28,069 bases of DNA from JAOUEE01 sp051011595 (GCA_051011595.1 JBPCTQ010000173.1:1-28069); one strand, 5' to 3'; shown: positions 14,755-23,002, counted from the stretch's first letter. Notes: generated from the sequence alone by a model not told the origin. Made by a program: numbers and translations.

Positions 14755-15920
14755 GGGAACACCGGACCTTCCGGTCGGTCGCCCCGGAGCATGGCCCCCC
14801 GGGCGAAGATGTCGTCGGCCTCGAAGTACACGTCTTGGAGGTGGCGAGCGCCGGTGGCGTCGAAGGCGGTGCGGGCGTGCAGCACCCGATGGCCGTGCAC
14901 GATCACCATCTCGCCGTCGTTCAGGCGAAAGGTCGCCTGGTTGGCCGGATCACAGGCGGCGCGGGCCAGACGGTGGTAGGCGTCGTAGAAGGCATCGAGC
15001 TCGGGGTCTTCGGGGTGCAGTGGTTGCATGAGTTGGTTCGAGAAGCGCAGTCCCACGACCCGCCCGGCCCAGTCTCGGCGTACCAGAGGTTGGCGGGCCC
15101 ATGTCTCGACGTCGGGTGCGAACTGGCGGAAGGTGACCGGCACCCGGGCCAACACATCAACGGTTGCTGGGTCGACAGCATCGAGCTCGGCCAGCAGGTG
15201 GAATCCGTCGACCACGATCGAGTCGCCGCCGGTGGCCTCATTGGTCAACATGTGCAGCGCTTGCCCGCTGGGCGGCCAGGCGTAACTGGGGAAGTCGTTG
15301 TGCGGCGGTACCCGCTCGGCGGTGTGGGCGACGTTGTAGCCCGCCGGGTCGACGTGCACGTCGTGAATCCGATCGAACGGGAGCTCGCGTAGCGGCGCAC
15401 CCAGGGCCTCGACGAAACGAGCCGACTCACCACCGTTGCTTCCCATGCCGCTGACACGCACCGCGCCCAGGCGTTCGAACGCGTCGCAGAACTCGAGCTG
15501 GGCGCCAGGTTCGGACAGCACCTGGTCGCACCCGAACAGTGGGAGCTGGTCGGCGCTGGTCCAGGTTGATCGATCGAGGGGTCGACGCCGGCTCTGGCCC
15601 ACCATCTCCTGGAGCAGGGCGGGCGAGTACAGGCTGTGGTGTCCGTCGGACCACTCGATCACGACATCGGCCCCACAGAGGCCAGCCGTCAGCGCTTCGG
15701 GTGGCTGATCGACCCGGCCGAGCAAGTAGCGATACTCGGTGGTCTGCTCGATGCGACACTCCCGACACGAGCAACAGTCGCGGGCCCACGTGGCGTGGAG
15801 GCGGCGGGTGTCGTCGGCGTAGTCGACGACGATCGTTCGATCGTCGTCGAGACGGGCCCGGATCGGGGCCGTGTTCGGCCAAGCGGCGGGCCGGCAGGTG
15901 CCGAGATCCGACTCAGCCAT
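14751..15920 (-). CDS. 2-Oxoglutarate/Fe(II) oxygenase, TmpA / gamma-butyrobetaine hydroxylase-like
   Basis: A 389-residue oxygenase with the N-terminal Zn domain (WARDCCSCREC, Cys49/50, 52, 55) and a TauD-type catalytic domain. The iron triad is His207-Asn-Asp209 (PPHNDF) with distal His348 (RVLHAR). After HxD come Phe210, Tyr213 and Trp215 (FPSYAW), suited to an aromatic cage for a trimethylammonium group. Coupled to the HD-domain oxygenase gene by a four-base overlap, it is best read as TmpA-like, hydroxylating 2-(trimethylammonio)ethylphosphonate at C1. The alternative is a second gamma-butyrobetaine or trimethyllysine hydroxylase; TmpA itself was long annotated as such. ATG at 15920 lies downstream of AAGGAGA at a rather long spacing. 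Confidence 0.85.
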   Translation of the reverse strand: MAESDLGTCRPAAWPNTAPIRARLDDDRTIVVDYADDTRRLHATWARDCCSCRECRIEQTTEYRYLLGRVDQPPEALTAGLCGADVVIEWSDGHHSLYSPALLQEMVGQSRRRPLDRSTWTSADQLPLFGCDQVLSEPGAQLEFCDAFERLGAVRVSGMGSNGGESARFVEALGAPLRELPFDRIHDVHVDPAGYNVAHTAERVPPHNDFPSYAWPPSGQALHMLTNEATGGDSIVVDGFHLLAELDAVDPATVDVLARVPVTFRQFAPDVETWARQPLVRRDWAGRVVGLRFSNQLMQPLHPEDPELDAFYDAYHRLARAACDPANQATFRLNDGEMVIVHGHRVLHARTAFDATGARHLQDVYFEADDIFARGAMLRGDRPEGPVFP

Positions 15921-16010
15921 CGGCGGGAGGTCTCCTTGTACATGGCCCGTGGGCCCCCACTGATTCTGAGGCCGAAGAGTACCGCACCCTTGCGCTCTAC
16001 AGGGGCGAAA

Positions 16011-16979
16011 TCATGCTCGCCGTCGGCGGATTTCTTCGACGATGGCGGGCACCATCTCGTGTAGATCGGCGATCACGGCATAGCCTGCCTTGGTCACCAT
16101 GTTGGCCTCGGGATCGGTGTTGATGGCGATGATGTTCTTGGAAGCCATGGCGCCCACCCAGTGCTGCACCGCACCGGAGATCCCGCAGGCGAAATACACC
16201 TCAGGAGCGATGCGGGTTCCGGTCTGACCCACCTGGTCTGTGTGGTTGCGCCACCCGTTGTTGGTGACCGCGCGCGAACAACCGACCACACCGCCGAGCA
16301 GGTCGGCCAGGTCCTCGAGGGCTCCGAATCCTTCCGGTGATCCGACCCCGCGCCCACCACCGACCACCACGGGCGATGTGGCCAAGGTGAGACCGGCGGC
16401 TCGTTCGACGCGGTCGCGAATCATCGTCCGGGTGACGTGTGCGTCGAGCTCGGGAACCAGCTCGGTGACGGTACCGGCTCCGGGTGTGTCGGCCGGTTGG
16501 GCCTCGACGGTGTGATGAGCCAGCGTGGCCACGACGACGGGGGCATCGATGGTGGCCTGCTCGTGCAGCGACCCGCCCCACCGCACCCGCAACACCTCGA
16601 AGGGTGGGCCGGGCCCGAATTCGACGACGTTGGCCACCATGGGCAGGTCGCGGCGGGCCGCCGCTTGGGCCAGCACCTCGTTCCCGCGATCGGTTCCCGT
16701 CGCCAGCACGATGGCCGGGGAGAGACGCTCGATGGCCTGGGCCACCACCTCGCCCCATGCCTCGGGCCCGTAGTCGAGGAGCAGGTCGTGGTGAACCTGG
16801 TGCACGGTCTCGGCCCCGTGGTCGGCCAGCTCGGCGGCGATCCCATCGGCGTCGGCACCGATGCTGAGGACCTCGATGGCCGCCGACAGCTCGGCGGCGA
16901 GCGGACGGGCTGCGGTCAAGGCCTCCAGGGTGGCCGGAGCCAGCACACCCCGGTCGTGTTCGGCGACGACGAGGATCAT
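16011..16979 (-). CDS. etfA: Electron transfer flavoprotein, alpha subunit
   Basis: A 322-residue ETF alpha subunit. The N-terminal adenine-nucleotide-like domain is seen at ILVVAEHDRGVLAPATLEAL, and the C-terminal FAD domain at VVGGGRGVGSPEGFGALEDLADLLGG, VGQTGTRIAPEVYFACGISGAVQHWVGAMASKNIIAINTD and ADLHEMVPAIVEEI. It holds the FAD that accepts electrons from the dehydrogenase. Its ATG overlaps the stop of the beta subunit gene (ATGA). Being coupled in one transcript to the dimethylglycine-dehydrogenase-like gene marks it as a dedicated ETF rather than the fatty-acid-oxidation one. ETF:quinone oxidoreductase is not in the window. Confidence 0.95.
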   Translation of the reverse strand: MILVVAEHDRGVLAPATLEALTAARPLAAELSAAIEVLSIGADADGIAAELADHGAETVHQVHHDLLLDYGPEAWGEVVAQAIERLSPAIVLATGTDRGNEVLAQAAARRDLPMVANVVEFGPGPPFEVLRVRWGGSLHEQATIDAPVVVATLAHHTVEAQPADTPGAGTVTELVPELDAHVTRTMIRDRVERAAGLTLATSPVVVGGGRGVGSPEGFGALEDLADLLGGVVGCSRAVTNNGWRNHTDQVGQTGTRIAPEVYFACGISGAVQHWVGAMASKNIIAINTDPEANMVTKAGYAVIADLHEMVPAIVEEIRRRRA

Positions 16980-17743
16980 CCGAGGACTCCCAGCTCGTCG
17001 AGCAGATCGACCACGGCAGCCGCTGCCTCGGGACCCTCACCCAGGATGGTGGTGGTGCTGGATTGTTCGGGTGGTTGCTGCAGGCGCACCATGGCCAGGC
17101 CTCCGGCCTCGGCGTCGGCCTCGACGGTCGCCACTTCGGCCTTTTTCGACGCCAACCGGCCTTTCATGGTGGGGTAGCGCGGCAAGGTGATGCCTTCTTT
17201 CACTCCCACCACGGCCGGTAGGTCGAGTAGGTACTGCTCGCGTCCGGCTTCGGCCTCCCGCTCCACTCGTGCGGCGCCGTCGTCGATCTCGATGGCCTTG
17301 GCCCCGTTGACCATGGGCCGGTCGAGGGCGTGGGCGACCCGGATCCCCACCTGGAATCCCCCCGAGTCGGCGGACTCGTTGCCGAAGAGGATGAGGTCGA
17401 ACTCGCCGTCGGTCGCCTCCAGGCCCTGGATCACCCTGGTGATGGCTCGGGCGGTTCGTTGGGGTTCCCAGTCGAGTTCGTCGATGGGCACCAGCACGGC
17501 CTTGTGGGCCCCGACACTGACCGCGTAGCGGAGCTGTTCCTCGGCCTCGACCGGGCCGAGGGTCAACACCGTCGTCTCACCACCATGGGCCTCGACCAAC
17601 TGCACAGCGGCTTCCACCGCGCACTCCTCGTGTGGGCTGGTGGTGAAACCCAAGAAGGCGGCATCGACCGCCTGTTCGTCGTCGGTCAGGCTGATACGGG
17701 CTCCCGGCGCGGGAACCCGCTTCACACACACCAGGATCCTCAC
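16976..17743 (-). CDS. etfB: Electron transfer flavoprotein, beta subunit
   Basis: A 255-residue ETF beta subunit that pairs with the alpha subunit encoded next. Marks are RILVCVKRVPAPGARI at the start, a nucleotide-binding AVEAAVQLVEAHGGETTVLTLGP, DLILFGNESADSGGFQVGIRVAHAL, LPAVVGVKEGITLPRYPTMKGRLASKKAEV. It is shown from GTG 17743, whose GTGA overlaps the stop of the upstream flavoprotein gene. The open frame continues to 19021, but only as a shadow of that gene. The segment ASKKAEV near residue 195 is the recognition loop that usually docks with partner dehydrogenases; here it lacks the usual Leu before the Ala (RLASKK), as in other specialised ETFs. Confidence 0.95.
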   Translation of the reverse strand: MRILVCVKRVPAPGARISLTDDEQAVDAAFLGFTTSPHEECAVEAAVQLVEAHGGETTVLTLGPVEAEEQLRYAVSVGAHKAVLVPIDELDWEPQRTARAITRVIQGLEATDGEFDLILFGNESADSGGFQVGIRVAHALDRPMVNGAKAIEIDDGAARVEREAEAGREQYLLDLPAVVGVKEGITLPRYPTMKGRLASKKAEVATVEADAEAGGLAMVRLQQPPEQSSTTTILGEGPEAAAAVVDLLDELGVLG

Positions 17744-20268
17744 GACTTCATCCGCTCGTCGTCGGGGTCGAACAGTGGTTGGCTTCCGACTCGGGCCACG
17801 GTCACCGGAAACAGTTCGTTCATGTACATCACCTGGAGCTCGTTGCCCTCGACCGCATGTTCGGGCGGCAGGTAGGCCAACAGAAGGTAGGTACCCAACG
17901 ACGGTGCCGGACCGGCCGTCGTGACCCGGGAGATGCGACCCTTGTTGTCGACGATGCGTTCGCCATCGGCGGTGAGGATGGGTTCGTTGCCGCCGGTGGG
18001 GTAGCGGGCCACCCCTTCGTTGTCGGTCTGGTCCGACATCGTCAACGAACACAAGATGGCGGCCGGCTCCTCGTCGCGTGCGGCCAGGTAGGCCGTCTTC
18101 CCGATGAAGTCGGCCTTCTTGACGCGGGGTCGGGCCAACCCGGCTTCCACCGGGTTGTACTCGCTCTCCAGCTCGGCTCCCATGAGCCGGTAACCCTTCT
18201 CGATGCGCCCGCTCACCGCGTAGACACCGATGCCGACCGGGATGATGTCGAACTCCTCGCCGGCGGCGGCGATGGCGTCCCACAGGGCCAGTCCGTGTTC
18301 GGTGCGGGTGTAGACCTCCCAACCGTTCTCGCCCACGTACGAGATTCGGAACATGGTGACCGGGATCCCATTGATCAGCAGGTCCTGCACCGTGCCGTAG
18401 GGGAACCCCTCCTGGGACACGTCGGCCGGCTTCGATTCGAGGGTGGCCACCTTGGCCAGCACCTTCTCGGCGTCGGGACCCCAGACGCCCAGCGTGCAGA
18501 ACGCCGAGGTCATGTCGGTGAAGGTGACCGAACCGTCGTCGGGCAGGTTGCGGCCGAACCAGTACTTGTCGCGGCCACCGTCGAAGGCTCCGGTGATGAC
18601 CCGGTAGTGCTGTTCGGCCAGCCGCATGATTGTGAGGTCGGTGCGGAAACCTCCGGCCGGGGTGAGCAGCGGCGTGTAGATCGATCGCCCGACGGCCACG
18701 TCGACGTTGTTGACACACATCATGTTCAGGTAGTCGACGACGCCGGGGCCGGTGAAGTCGAACTCGTTGAACGCGGTGAGGTCGACCATACCGACGCCGT
18801 CGCGCATGGCCAGGTGCTCGGCGTTGCTGATGGGCGACCACCAGCGGGCATCCCATTCCGCCGACCGGGCCTGGCACTGGTCGGCGTACTTCTCCACCAG
18901 CGGTGCGTTCGACTCGTACCACTGCGGCCGTTCCCAACCTCGGGCGTCGTAGTACACGGCCCCGAGCTCGATCTCGCGAGGGGTGAACGGGCTCTGTCGC
19001 ATCCCCCGTTCGGTGGCCCACTGTTCGCGCGGATGCACGATCCCATAGGTCTTGTTGAAGTGTTCACCACAGCGGGCGTAGATGTGGTGTTCGGTGCGTT
19101 CGTGTGGGTAGAAGCGGGCGATGTCGGAGCCGTGCGGGTCGCAGATGTGGGGGTATCCGTGGGTCATCCACTCGGCCACCAGCTGGGCGATGCCGGGGCC
19201 TTCCTTGATCCACACTGCGGCCGCCGACCACAGGTTCTTCACCTCGATCGTCTCGCCCAGGACCGGCATGGCGTCGGGGGTGAGCGACAGGAGCCCGTTG
19301 ATGGCGTATTTGATCTCGGCTTCACCGAGCATCTCCATCAACTCGATGGCCTGTTCCATCTGCTCGTCGAAGTCGTCGAAGGTGAGGGGCAGCTCGGTGG
19401 GCGACAGGGCCGACTGCTCGATCGACGGGATGTCGTCGGGGTGGTGGAAGATGGGCCGGTGGGCGTAGGAGCCCACTTCCATCGATCCCGCGGTCTGGCG
19501 TTCGTAACAAAAGGTGTCCATGTCGCGGACGATGGGATAGGCGACCTCGGCGTTGCTCTCCTGGAGGATGTCGATGGGTCCGACATCGGCCATCTGATGG
19601 ACCGCAGGGGTGAGGGGGATGTTGGCCCCGGCCATGGCCGCGATCCGAGGACTCCACACACCACACGCCACGGCCACGTGGTCGGCCTCGATACGACCCT
19701 TGTCGGTGACCACCGCGGTGATGGCACCGTCGTGCACCTCGAGATCGAGCACCTCGGTGTTGGCCGACACGGTGAGCGCGCCGGCGGCCAAGGCTTCCTC
19801 GCGCATGAGGGTGCCGGCTTGGAGGGAGTCGACCACCGACACACTGGGGGTGTAGAACCCGCCGAGCAGGACCTCGTCGTTGATGAAGGGGACGTGCTCC
19901 TTGATCTGCTCCGGAGTGAGCAACTCGGCCTCGATACCCCAGGCTTTGGCCGAGGTCATGCGGCGCCGGAACTCCTCGAGCCGCTCCTCGTCGCGGGCCA
20001 CCTCGATACCCCCACAGGTGGCGTTGACACCCATCTCCTCGTACTGGCGTTGGCTCTCGAGGGTGAGCAGCGCCATCTCCTTGTTGTGGTCGGTGGGGAA
20101 GATGAAGTTGGAGGCGTGACCGGTGGAGCCACCGGGATTGGGCAGGGGACCCTTGTCGAGCAACACCATGTCGGTCCAGCCCAAGCGGGCCAGGTGGCCG
20201 GCGAGGCAGTTGCCGACGATGCCGGCGCCGATGATCACGCACCGGGCGTGGTCGGGAAGGTCACTCAC
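17740..20268 (-). CDS. Dimethylglycine/sarcosine dehydrogenase-like flavoprotein with GcvT folate domain
   Basis: An 842-residue fusion of an FAD-dependent DAO-type oxidoreductase (about 1-400) with a GcvT/aminomethyltransferase-like folate domain (about 425-840). The FAD site is IIGAGIVGN (Gly14, 16, 19). GGSTGHAS (His51) corresponds to the His that carries covalent FAD in dimethylglycine dehydrogenase. Central FAO_M features (TPDAMPVLGE, AAAVWIKEGPGIAQLVAEWM) and GcvT features (MVDLTAFNEFDFTGPG, ISYVGENGWEVYTR, EKGYRLMGAELESEYNPVEAGL) follow in order. It would demethylate dimethylglycine to sarcosine, pass electrons to the coupled ETF and deliver the one-carbon unit to THF. Sarcosine as substrate is an alternative. 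GTG at 20268 with AGGAG upstream is chosen; a TTG at 20328 lies inside the operator repeats and is rejected. Confidence 0.92.
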   Translation of the reverse strand: MSDLPDHARCVIIGAGIVGNCLAGHLARLGWTDMVLLDKGPLPNPGGSTGHASNFIFPTDHNKEMALLTLESQRQYEEMGVNATCGGIEVARDEERLEEFRRRMTSAKAWGIEAELLTPEQIKEHVPFINDEVLLGGFYTPSVSVVDSLQAGTLMREEALAAGALTVSANTEVLDLEVHDGAITAVVTDKGRIEADHVAVACGVWSPRIAAMAGANIPLTPAVHQMADVGPIDILQESNAEVAYPIVRDMDTFCYERQTAGSMEVGSYAHRPIFHHPDDIPSIEQSALSPTELPLTFDDFDEQMEQAIELMEMLGEAEIKYAINGLLSLTPDAMPVLGETIEVKNLWSAAAVWIKEGPGIAQLVAEWMTHGYPHICDPHGSDIARFYPHERTEHHIYARCGEHFNKTYGIVHPREQWATERGMRQSPFTPREIELGAVYYDARGWERPQWYESNAPLVEKYADQCQARSAEWDARWWSPISNAEHLAMRDGVGMVDLTAFNEFDFTGPGVVDYLNMMCVNNVDVAVGRSIYTPLLTPAGGFRTDLTIMRLAEQHYRVITGAFDGGRDKYWFGRNLPDDGSVTFTDMTSAFCTLGVWGPDAEKVLAKVATLESKPADVSQEGFPYGTVQDLLINGIPVTMFRISYVGENGWEVYTRTEHGLALWDAIAAAGEEFDIIPVGIGVYAVSGRIEKGYRLMGAELESEYNPVEAGLARPRVKKADFIGKTAYLAARDEEPAAILCSLTMSDQTDNEGVARYPTGGNEPILTADGERIVDNKGRISRVTTAGPAPSLGTYLLLAYLPPEHAVEGNELQVMYMNELFPVTVARVGSQPLFDPDDERMKS

Positions 20269-20303
20269 GTGGACTCCTGGGGGAATGGGCTGGTGATCGA
20301 CTT

Positions 20304-20340
20304 GTGATATATCAGTGTGATATATCAATGTGGTATATCA
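20304..20340. promoter_or_regulatory. Triple phased operator for the GntR/FCD regulator
   Basis: Three direct repeats at an exact 13-bp period: GTGATATATCA at 20304-20314, the same at 20317-20327, and GTGGTATATCA at 20330-20340. The core TGATATATCA of each is itself a palindrome, as expected for a dimeric GntR protein. The array lies between the divergent start codons of the flavoprotein and regulator genes and would cover both promoters (TATATC-like -10 elements are in the repeats). Confidence 0.8.
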
Positions 20341-20359
20341 AACCTGGGTCGGCCTGTCG

Positions 20360-21025
20360 ATGGTCGAGACCGTGCTCATGACCTCACTCAGCGAACAGGC
20401 CTATCAACAGCTCCGCCGGTTGATCATCGATCTCGAGTTCGAACCGGGAGCGATCCTGCGCGAAGAAGAGTTGCGCGACCGGCTGCAGATCGGGCGCACG
20501 CCGATCCGCGAAGCGGTGCAGCGCCTGGCTCGCGAGCAGTTCGTGGTGGTCGTCCCCCGCAAGGGAGTGTTCGTCACCGGTATCGACGTCTCCGAGCTGT
20601 CGCTGCTCTACGAGACTCGGGCGGTGATGGAGCCCTACGCGGCCCGATTGGCGGCCGCCCGGGGTGATGACTCGCACTGGGCCGCCATGGACCAGGCCCT
20701 GGCCATCGGTCGTGGATCACCCAAGAGCGATTTGTTGGCGGCCGATCGAGCCTGTCACGAGATCATGTGGTCGGCGGCCGGCAACCGGTTCCTGGTCGAC
20801 ACCCTCGACGCGTTGTATGCCCAGAGTGATCGACTGTGGCACATGTACCTGGCCGACGTGGCCGACATGCACGACGCGGTGGCCGAACACCGCGCCATCC
20901 TCGACGCCCTGCGGCTGGGTGATGGTGAAAGGGCGGCCGACCTTGTTGAGGGCCATGTCCGCTCGTTCGACGAACAGGTGAGGGGGGCCGTGGCCGCTGG
21001 CCTCGAACCGCCTCTGGCCGGCTGA
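20360..21025 (+). CDS. GntR-family (FCD subfamily) transcriptional regulator
   Basis: A 221-residue regulator with a GntR winged helix (LSEQAYQQLRRLIIDLEFEPGAILREEELRDRLQIGRTPIREAVQRLAREQFVVVVPRKGVFV, about 8-75) and an all-helical FCD ligand domain. The FCD metal or acid site is suggested by Asp in DRACHEIMW and His in AEHRAILDAL and EGHVRSFDEQ. It is divergent from the dimethylglycine-dehydrogenase/ETF operon across the triple operator, so it probably represses that operon and itself, released by a demethylation intermediate. ATG at 20360 or 20378 are both plausible starts; neither has a strong ribosome binding site, so a leaderless transcript is possible. The in-frame GTG at 20330 lies in the operator and is rejected. 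Confidence 0.92.
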   Translation: MVETVLMTSLSEQAYQQLRRLIIDLEFEPGAILREEELRDRLQIGRTPIREAVQRLAREQFVVVVPRKGVFVTGIDVSELSLLYETRAVMEPYAARLAAARGDDSHWAAMDQALAIGRGSPKSDLLAADRACHEIMWSAAGNRFLVDTLDALYAQSDRLWHMYLADVADMHDAVAEHRAILDALRLGDGERAADLVEGHVRSFDEQVRGAVAAGLEPPLAG

Positions 21026-21049
21026 ATCGATCGCCGGACGGTGGTGCGG

Positions 21050-21066
21050 CGGGTGAGAATCACCCG
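21050..21066 (+). terminator. Short perfect hairpin after the GntR gene
   Basis: CGGGTGA (21050-21056), loop GAA, TCACCCG (21060-21066), starting 25 bases after the stop codon. No T-run follows, so a Rho-independent role is uncertain. Confidence 0.3.
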
Positions 21067-21169
21067 GGTGAGTTGGGGCCGAAGACTGGCTCGGATGTCG
21101 ACGCCTGCACCATGATGGGCATGGTCGGGCCGGCGATCGCTCGACATCGGACAACCCAGGGAGTGCGTG

Positions 21170-21571
21170 ATGATGTTGGCAGCAGAGTGGGGAACTGGCC
21201 AGGTGTTCTGGTCGATCCTGTGGTTCGCCCTGTTCGTCTTGTGGATATGGCTGATCATCACCGTGTTCGCCGACATCTTCTCGTCGGATGACCTGTCGGG
21301 GTGGGGGAAGGCACTCTGGACCATCGCCATCATCATCCTTCCCTTCCTGGGGGTCTTCCTGTACCTCATCGTCAACGGCGGCAAGATGAACCAACGAGCG
21401 GTCGACAACGCCCAGGCCAACGAGGCGGCATTCCAGGACTACGTACGCCAGACGGCCGGGACGTCGGGGAACCAAGCCGACGAGTTGTCCAAGTTGGCCG
21501 ACATGCACAGCTCCGGTGCGTTGACCGACGACGAGTACAGCAGAGCCAAGGCTCGCGTCATCGACAGCTGA
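21170..21571 (+). CDS. Small membrane protein with PLDc_N and SHOCT-like domains
   Basis: A protein of about 133 residues. Two hydrophobic helices (FWSILWFALFVLWIWLIITVFADIF and ALWTIAIIILPFLGVFLYLIV) separated by a polar loop form the PLDc_N-like membrane domain, common in actinobacteria. The C-terminal ADELSKLADMHSSGALTDDEYSRAKARVI is a SHOCT motif, a short oligomerisation-type helix. No enzymatic function is indicated. GGGAG at 21159-21163 suits ATG 21170 (GTG 21167 and ATG 21173 are alternatives). It opens a run of four small plus-strand genes for membrane or envelope proteins. Confidence 0.8.
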   Translation: MMLAAEWGTGQVFWSILWFALFVLWIWLIITVFADIFSSDDLSGWGKALWTIAIIILPFLGVFLYLIVNGGKMNQRAVDNAQANEAAFQDYVRQTAGTSGNQADELSKLADMHSSGALTDDEYSRAKARVIDS

Positions 21572-21603
21572 CCGGCCCCACTGCCCTTCCACCCGAGGTA
21601 GAC

Positions 21604-22527
21604 ATGCGTATTCCCTTTCGTCGTGACCCAGAGGCCCCGCGGCCGCGCCGTACGACCACACTCATGTGGTGGTTGGTGGCGGCCATCGCCATGGCCGGCC
21701 TGGCGGCTGCGTGCAGCAGCGAAGCCCAGTCGCAGCTGAGCGAGGCCACCGGCGGCACGCTGCCCGCGGCGGGCGGGGGCACCGACGACAGCTCGTCCGA
21801 CGACAGTTCGAGCGGCGACGACAGCTCGTCCGACGACAGTTCGAGCGGCGACGACAGCTCTTCCGACGACAGCTCGTCGGGTGACGACAGTTCGAGCGGC
21901 GACGACAGCTCTTCCGACGACAGCTCGTCGGGTGACGACAGTTCGAGCAGCGATGACAGCTCGGGTGGCGACGGAGCGGCCACCGACAGTGGGTCGAGCG
22001 GGAGCACCTCCCCGGAGGCCACCACCGAGTCGGGTCTCACCACCGAGGACTGGGTCCTCATCGCCATCTTGGGAGTGGCGGCCTTCGCCATCATCGTGGG
22101 CGCGGTCACCATGGCTACTCGCCACAGCGAAGAAAAGGCCGCGGCGGCGTCTCTGGCCGGTCGCCAACTCGGGGAGATCGCGGGAACCAGTAAGTGGATC
22201 CACGACTCGGGCAGCCTCGAGGCGCTCCGCCACACCGACGGCGACCAGCTGCGATCGGCCACCAACGACGTCCGACAACGAATGGTCGATCTCGAAGCTC
22301 GGATCGCCACCACCAGCACCGGTGACAGCACCACCGACACCGCCCTGCGTGGGTTGGGCCAGGCGGTGGCCGCCCAGCGAGGCGCCATGGACACACTCGT
22401 CACGTTGCGGCTGGGCCCCGACGCCGCCGAGCAGGGTGATCTCATACAGAGTGCCACCCAGACCTACAACACCCGCCGGCAACAACTCGATGCCGCCATC
22501 GCGCCGGTGGCGGCGGCGATCCGGTGA
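21604..22527 (+). CDS. Putative surface lipoprotein or membrane protein with Ser/Asp repeats
   Basis: A 307-residue protein. A basic N-terminus and hydrophobic segment (MWWLVAAIAMAGLAAACSS, about 21-39) resemble an exported signal, with Cys37 in an imperfect lipobox (AAAC). A long low-complexity region of DDSSS/GDDSSS units follows (about 60-121). Next come a second hydrophobic helix (WVLIAILGVAAFAIIVGAVTMAT, about 144-166) and a cytosolic or periplasmic helical domain rich in Gln, Arg and Ala. The arrangement suggests a stalk tethered to the membrane. No family was recognised. ATG at 21604 is preceded by GAGG. The previous gene ends 32 bases earlier, suggesting an operon. Confidence 0.75.
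   Translation: MRIPFRRDPEAPRPRRTTTLMWWLVAAIAMAGLAAACSSEAQSQLSEATGGTLPAAGGGTDDSSSDDSSSGDDSSSDDSSSGDDSSSDDSSSGDDSSSGDDSSSDDSSSGDDSSSSDDSSGGDGAATDSGSSGSTSPEATTESGLTTEDWVLIAILGVAAFAIIVGAVTMATRHSEEKAAAASLAGRQLGEIAGTSKWIHDSGSLEALRHTDGDQLRSATNDVRQRMVDLEARIATTSTGDSTTDTALRGLGQAVAAQRGAMDTLVTLRLGPDAAEQGDLIQSATQTYNTRRQQLDAAIAPVAAAIR
21783..21966. repeat. Degenerate Ser/Asp-coding tandem repeat
   Basis: Alternating blocks of gacgacagctcgtcc and gacgacagttcgagcggc make up a degenerate array of about 180 bp within the putative lipoprotein gene. Blocks are related but not identical, and multiples of three are kept. It encodes an acidic, disordered Ser/Asp spacer. Confidence 0.85.
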
Positions 22528-22600
22528 TCAATATGGTTCGCCGGCCAGATCGCCCGACCGGGGTCGGTCCCGGTCCGGCTTCACCTCAGGAGCAGCCCTC

Positions 22601-23002
22601 GTGACCACGTCCAGCATGCCTCGTCAATCCACCAGTGGATGGGTGGTGTTCGCCGGTGTGATCACGGCGGTGGCCGCCGCCGCCAACCTGTTGTACGGCA
22701 TCACGTTGTTGCTGAAGGACGAGTGGATCGTGATCGCACCTCGTTCGGTGATTCGTTTCGATCTCACCACGGTCGGGATCATCTATCTCATCTTCGGTGC
22801 CCTTGGCGTGGTGGTGGCCATGGGAATCTTCAACGGCGACCTGTGGGCCCGCATCCTCGGGATCGTCGGCGCCAGCCTCAACATCGTGGCCCAGATGGCC
22901 TTCATGTCGGTCTACCCGGCCTGGTCGTGGTTGGTGTTGATCATCGACGGTCTGGTCATCTACGGCCTCACCGTGCACGGCGACGAAATCGCCGAAATGT
23001 GA
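22601..23002 (+). CDS. Four-helix membrane protein (DUF7144-like)
   Basis: A 133-residue hydrophobic protein with four predicted membrane helices: WVVFAGVITAVAAAANLLYGITLLL, VGIIYLIFGALGVVVAMGIF, ILGIVGASLNIVAQMAF and WSWLVLIIDGLVIYGLTVHG. A short segment (KDEWIVIAPRSVIRFDLTT) sits between the first two. This resembles the actinobacterial DUF7144 family, from recall. Function unknown. GTG at 22601 has AGGAG eleven bases upstream. It is one of the chain of small envelope genes, starting 73 bases after the previous stop. Confidence 0.8.
   Translation: MTTSSMPRQSTSGWVVFAGVITAVAAAANLLYGITLLLKDEWIVIAPRSVIRFDLTTVGIIYLIFGALGVVVAMGIFNGDLWARILGIVGASLNIVAQMAFMSVYPAWSWLVLIIDGLVIYGLTVHGDEIAEM

Noticed and set aside
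16976..19021. 681-codon frame including ETF beta
   Set aside because: Only the last 255 codons are ETF beta. The remainder is a shadow of the flavoprotein gene in another frame.
17779..20307. 842-codon open frame on the plus strand opposite the dimethylglycine-dehydrogenase-like gene
   Set aside because: It is an antisense shadow. The minus-strand frame has clear FAD and GcvT motifs, while this one is low-complexity His/Gly/Val-rich sequence without any family signature.
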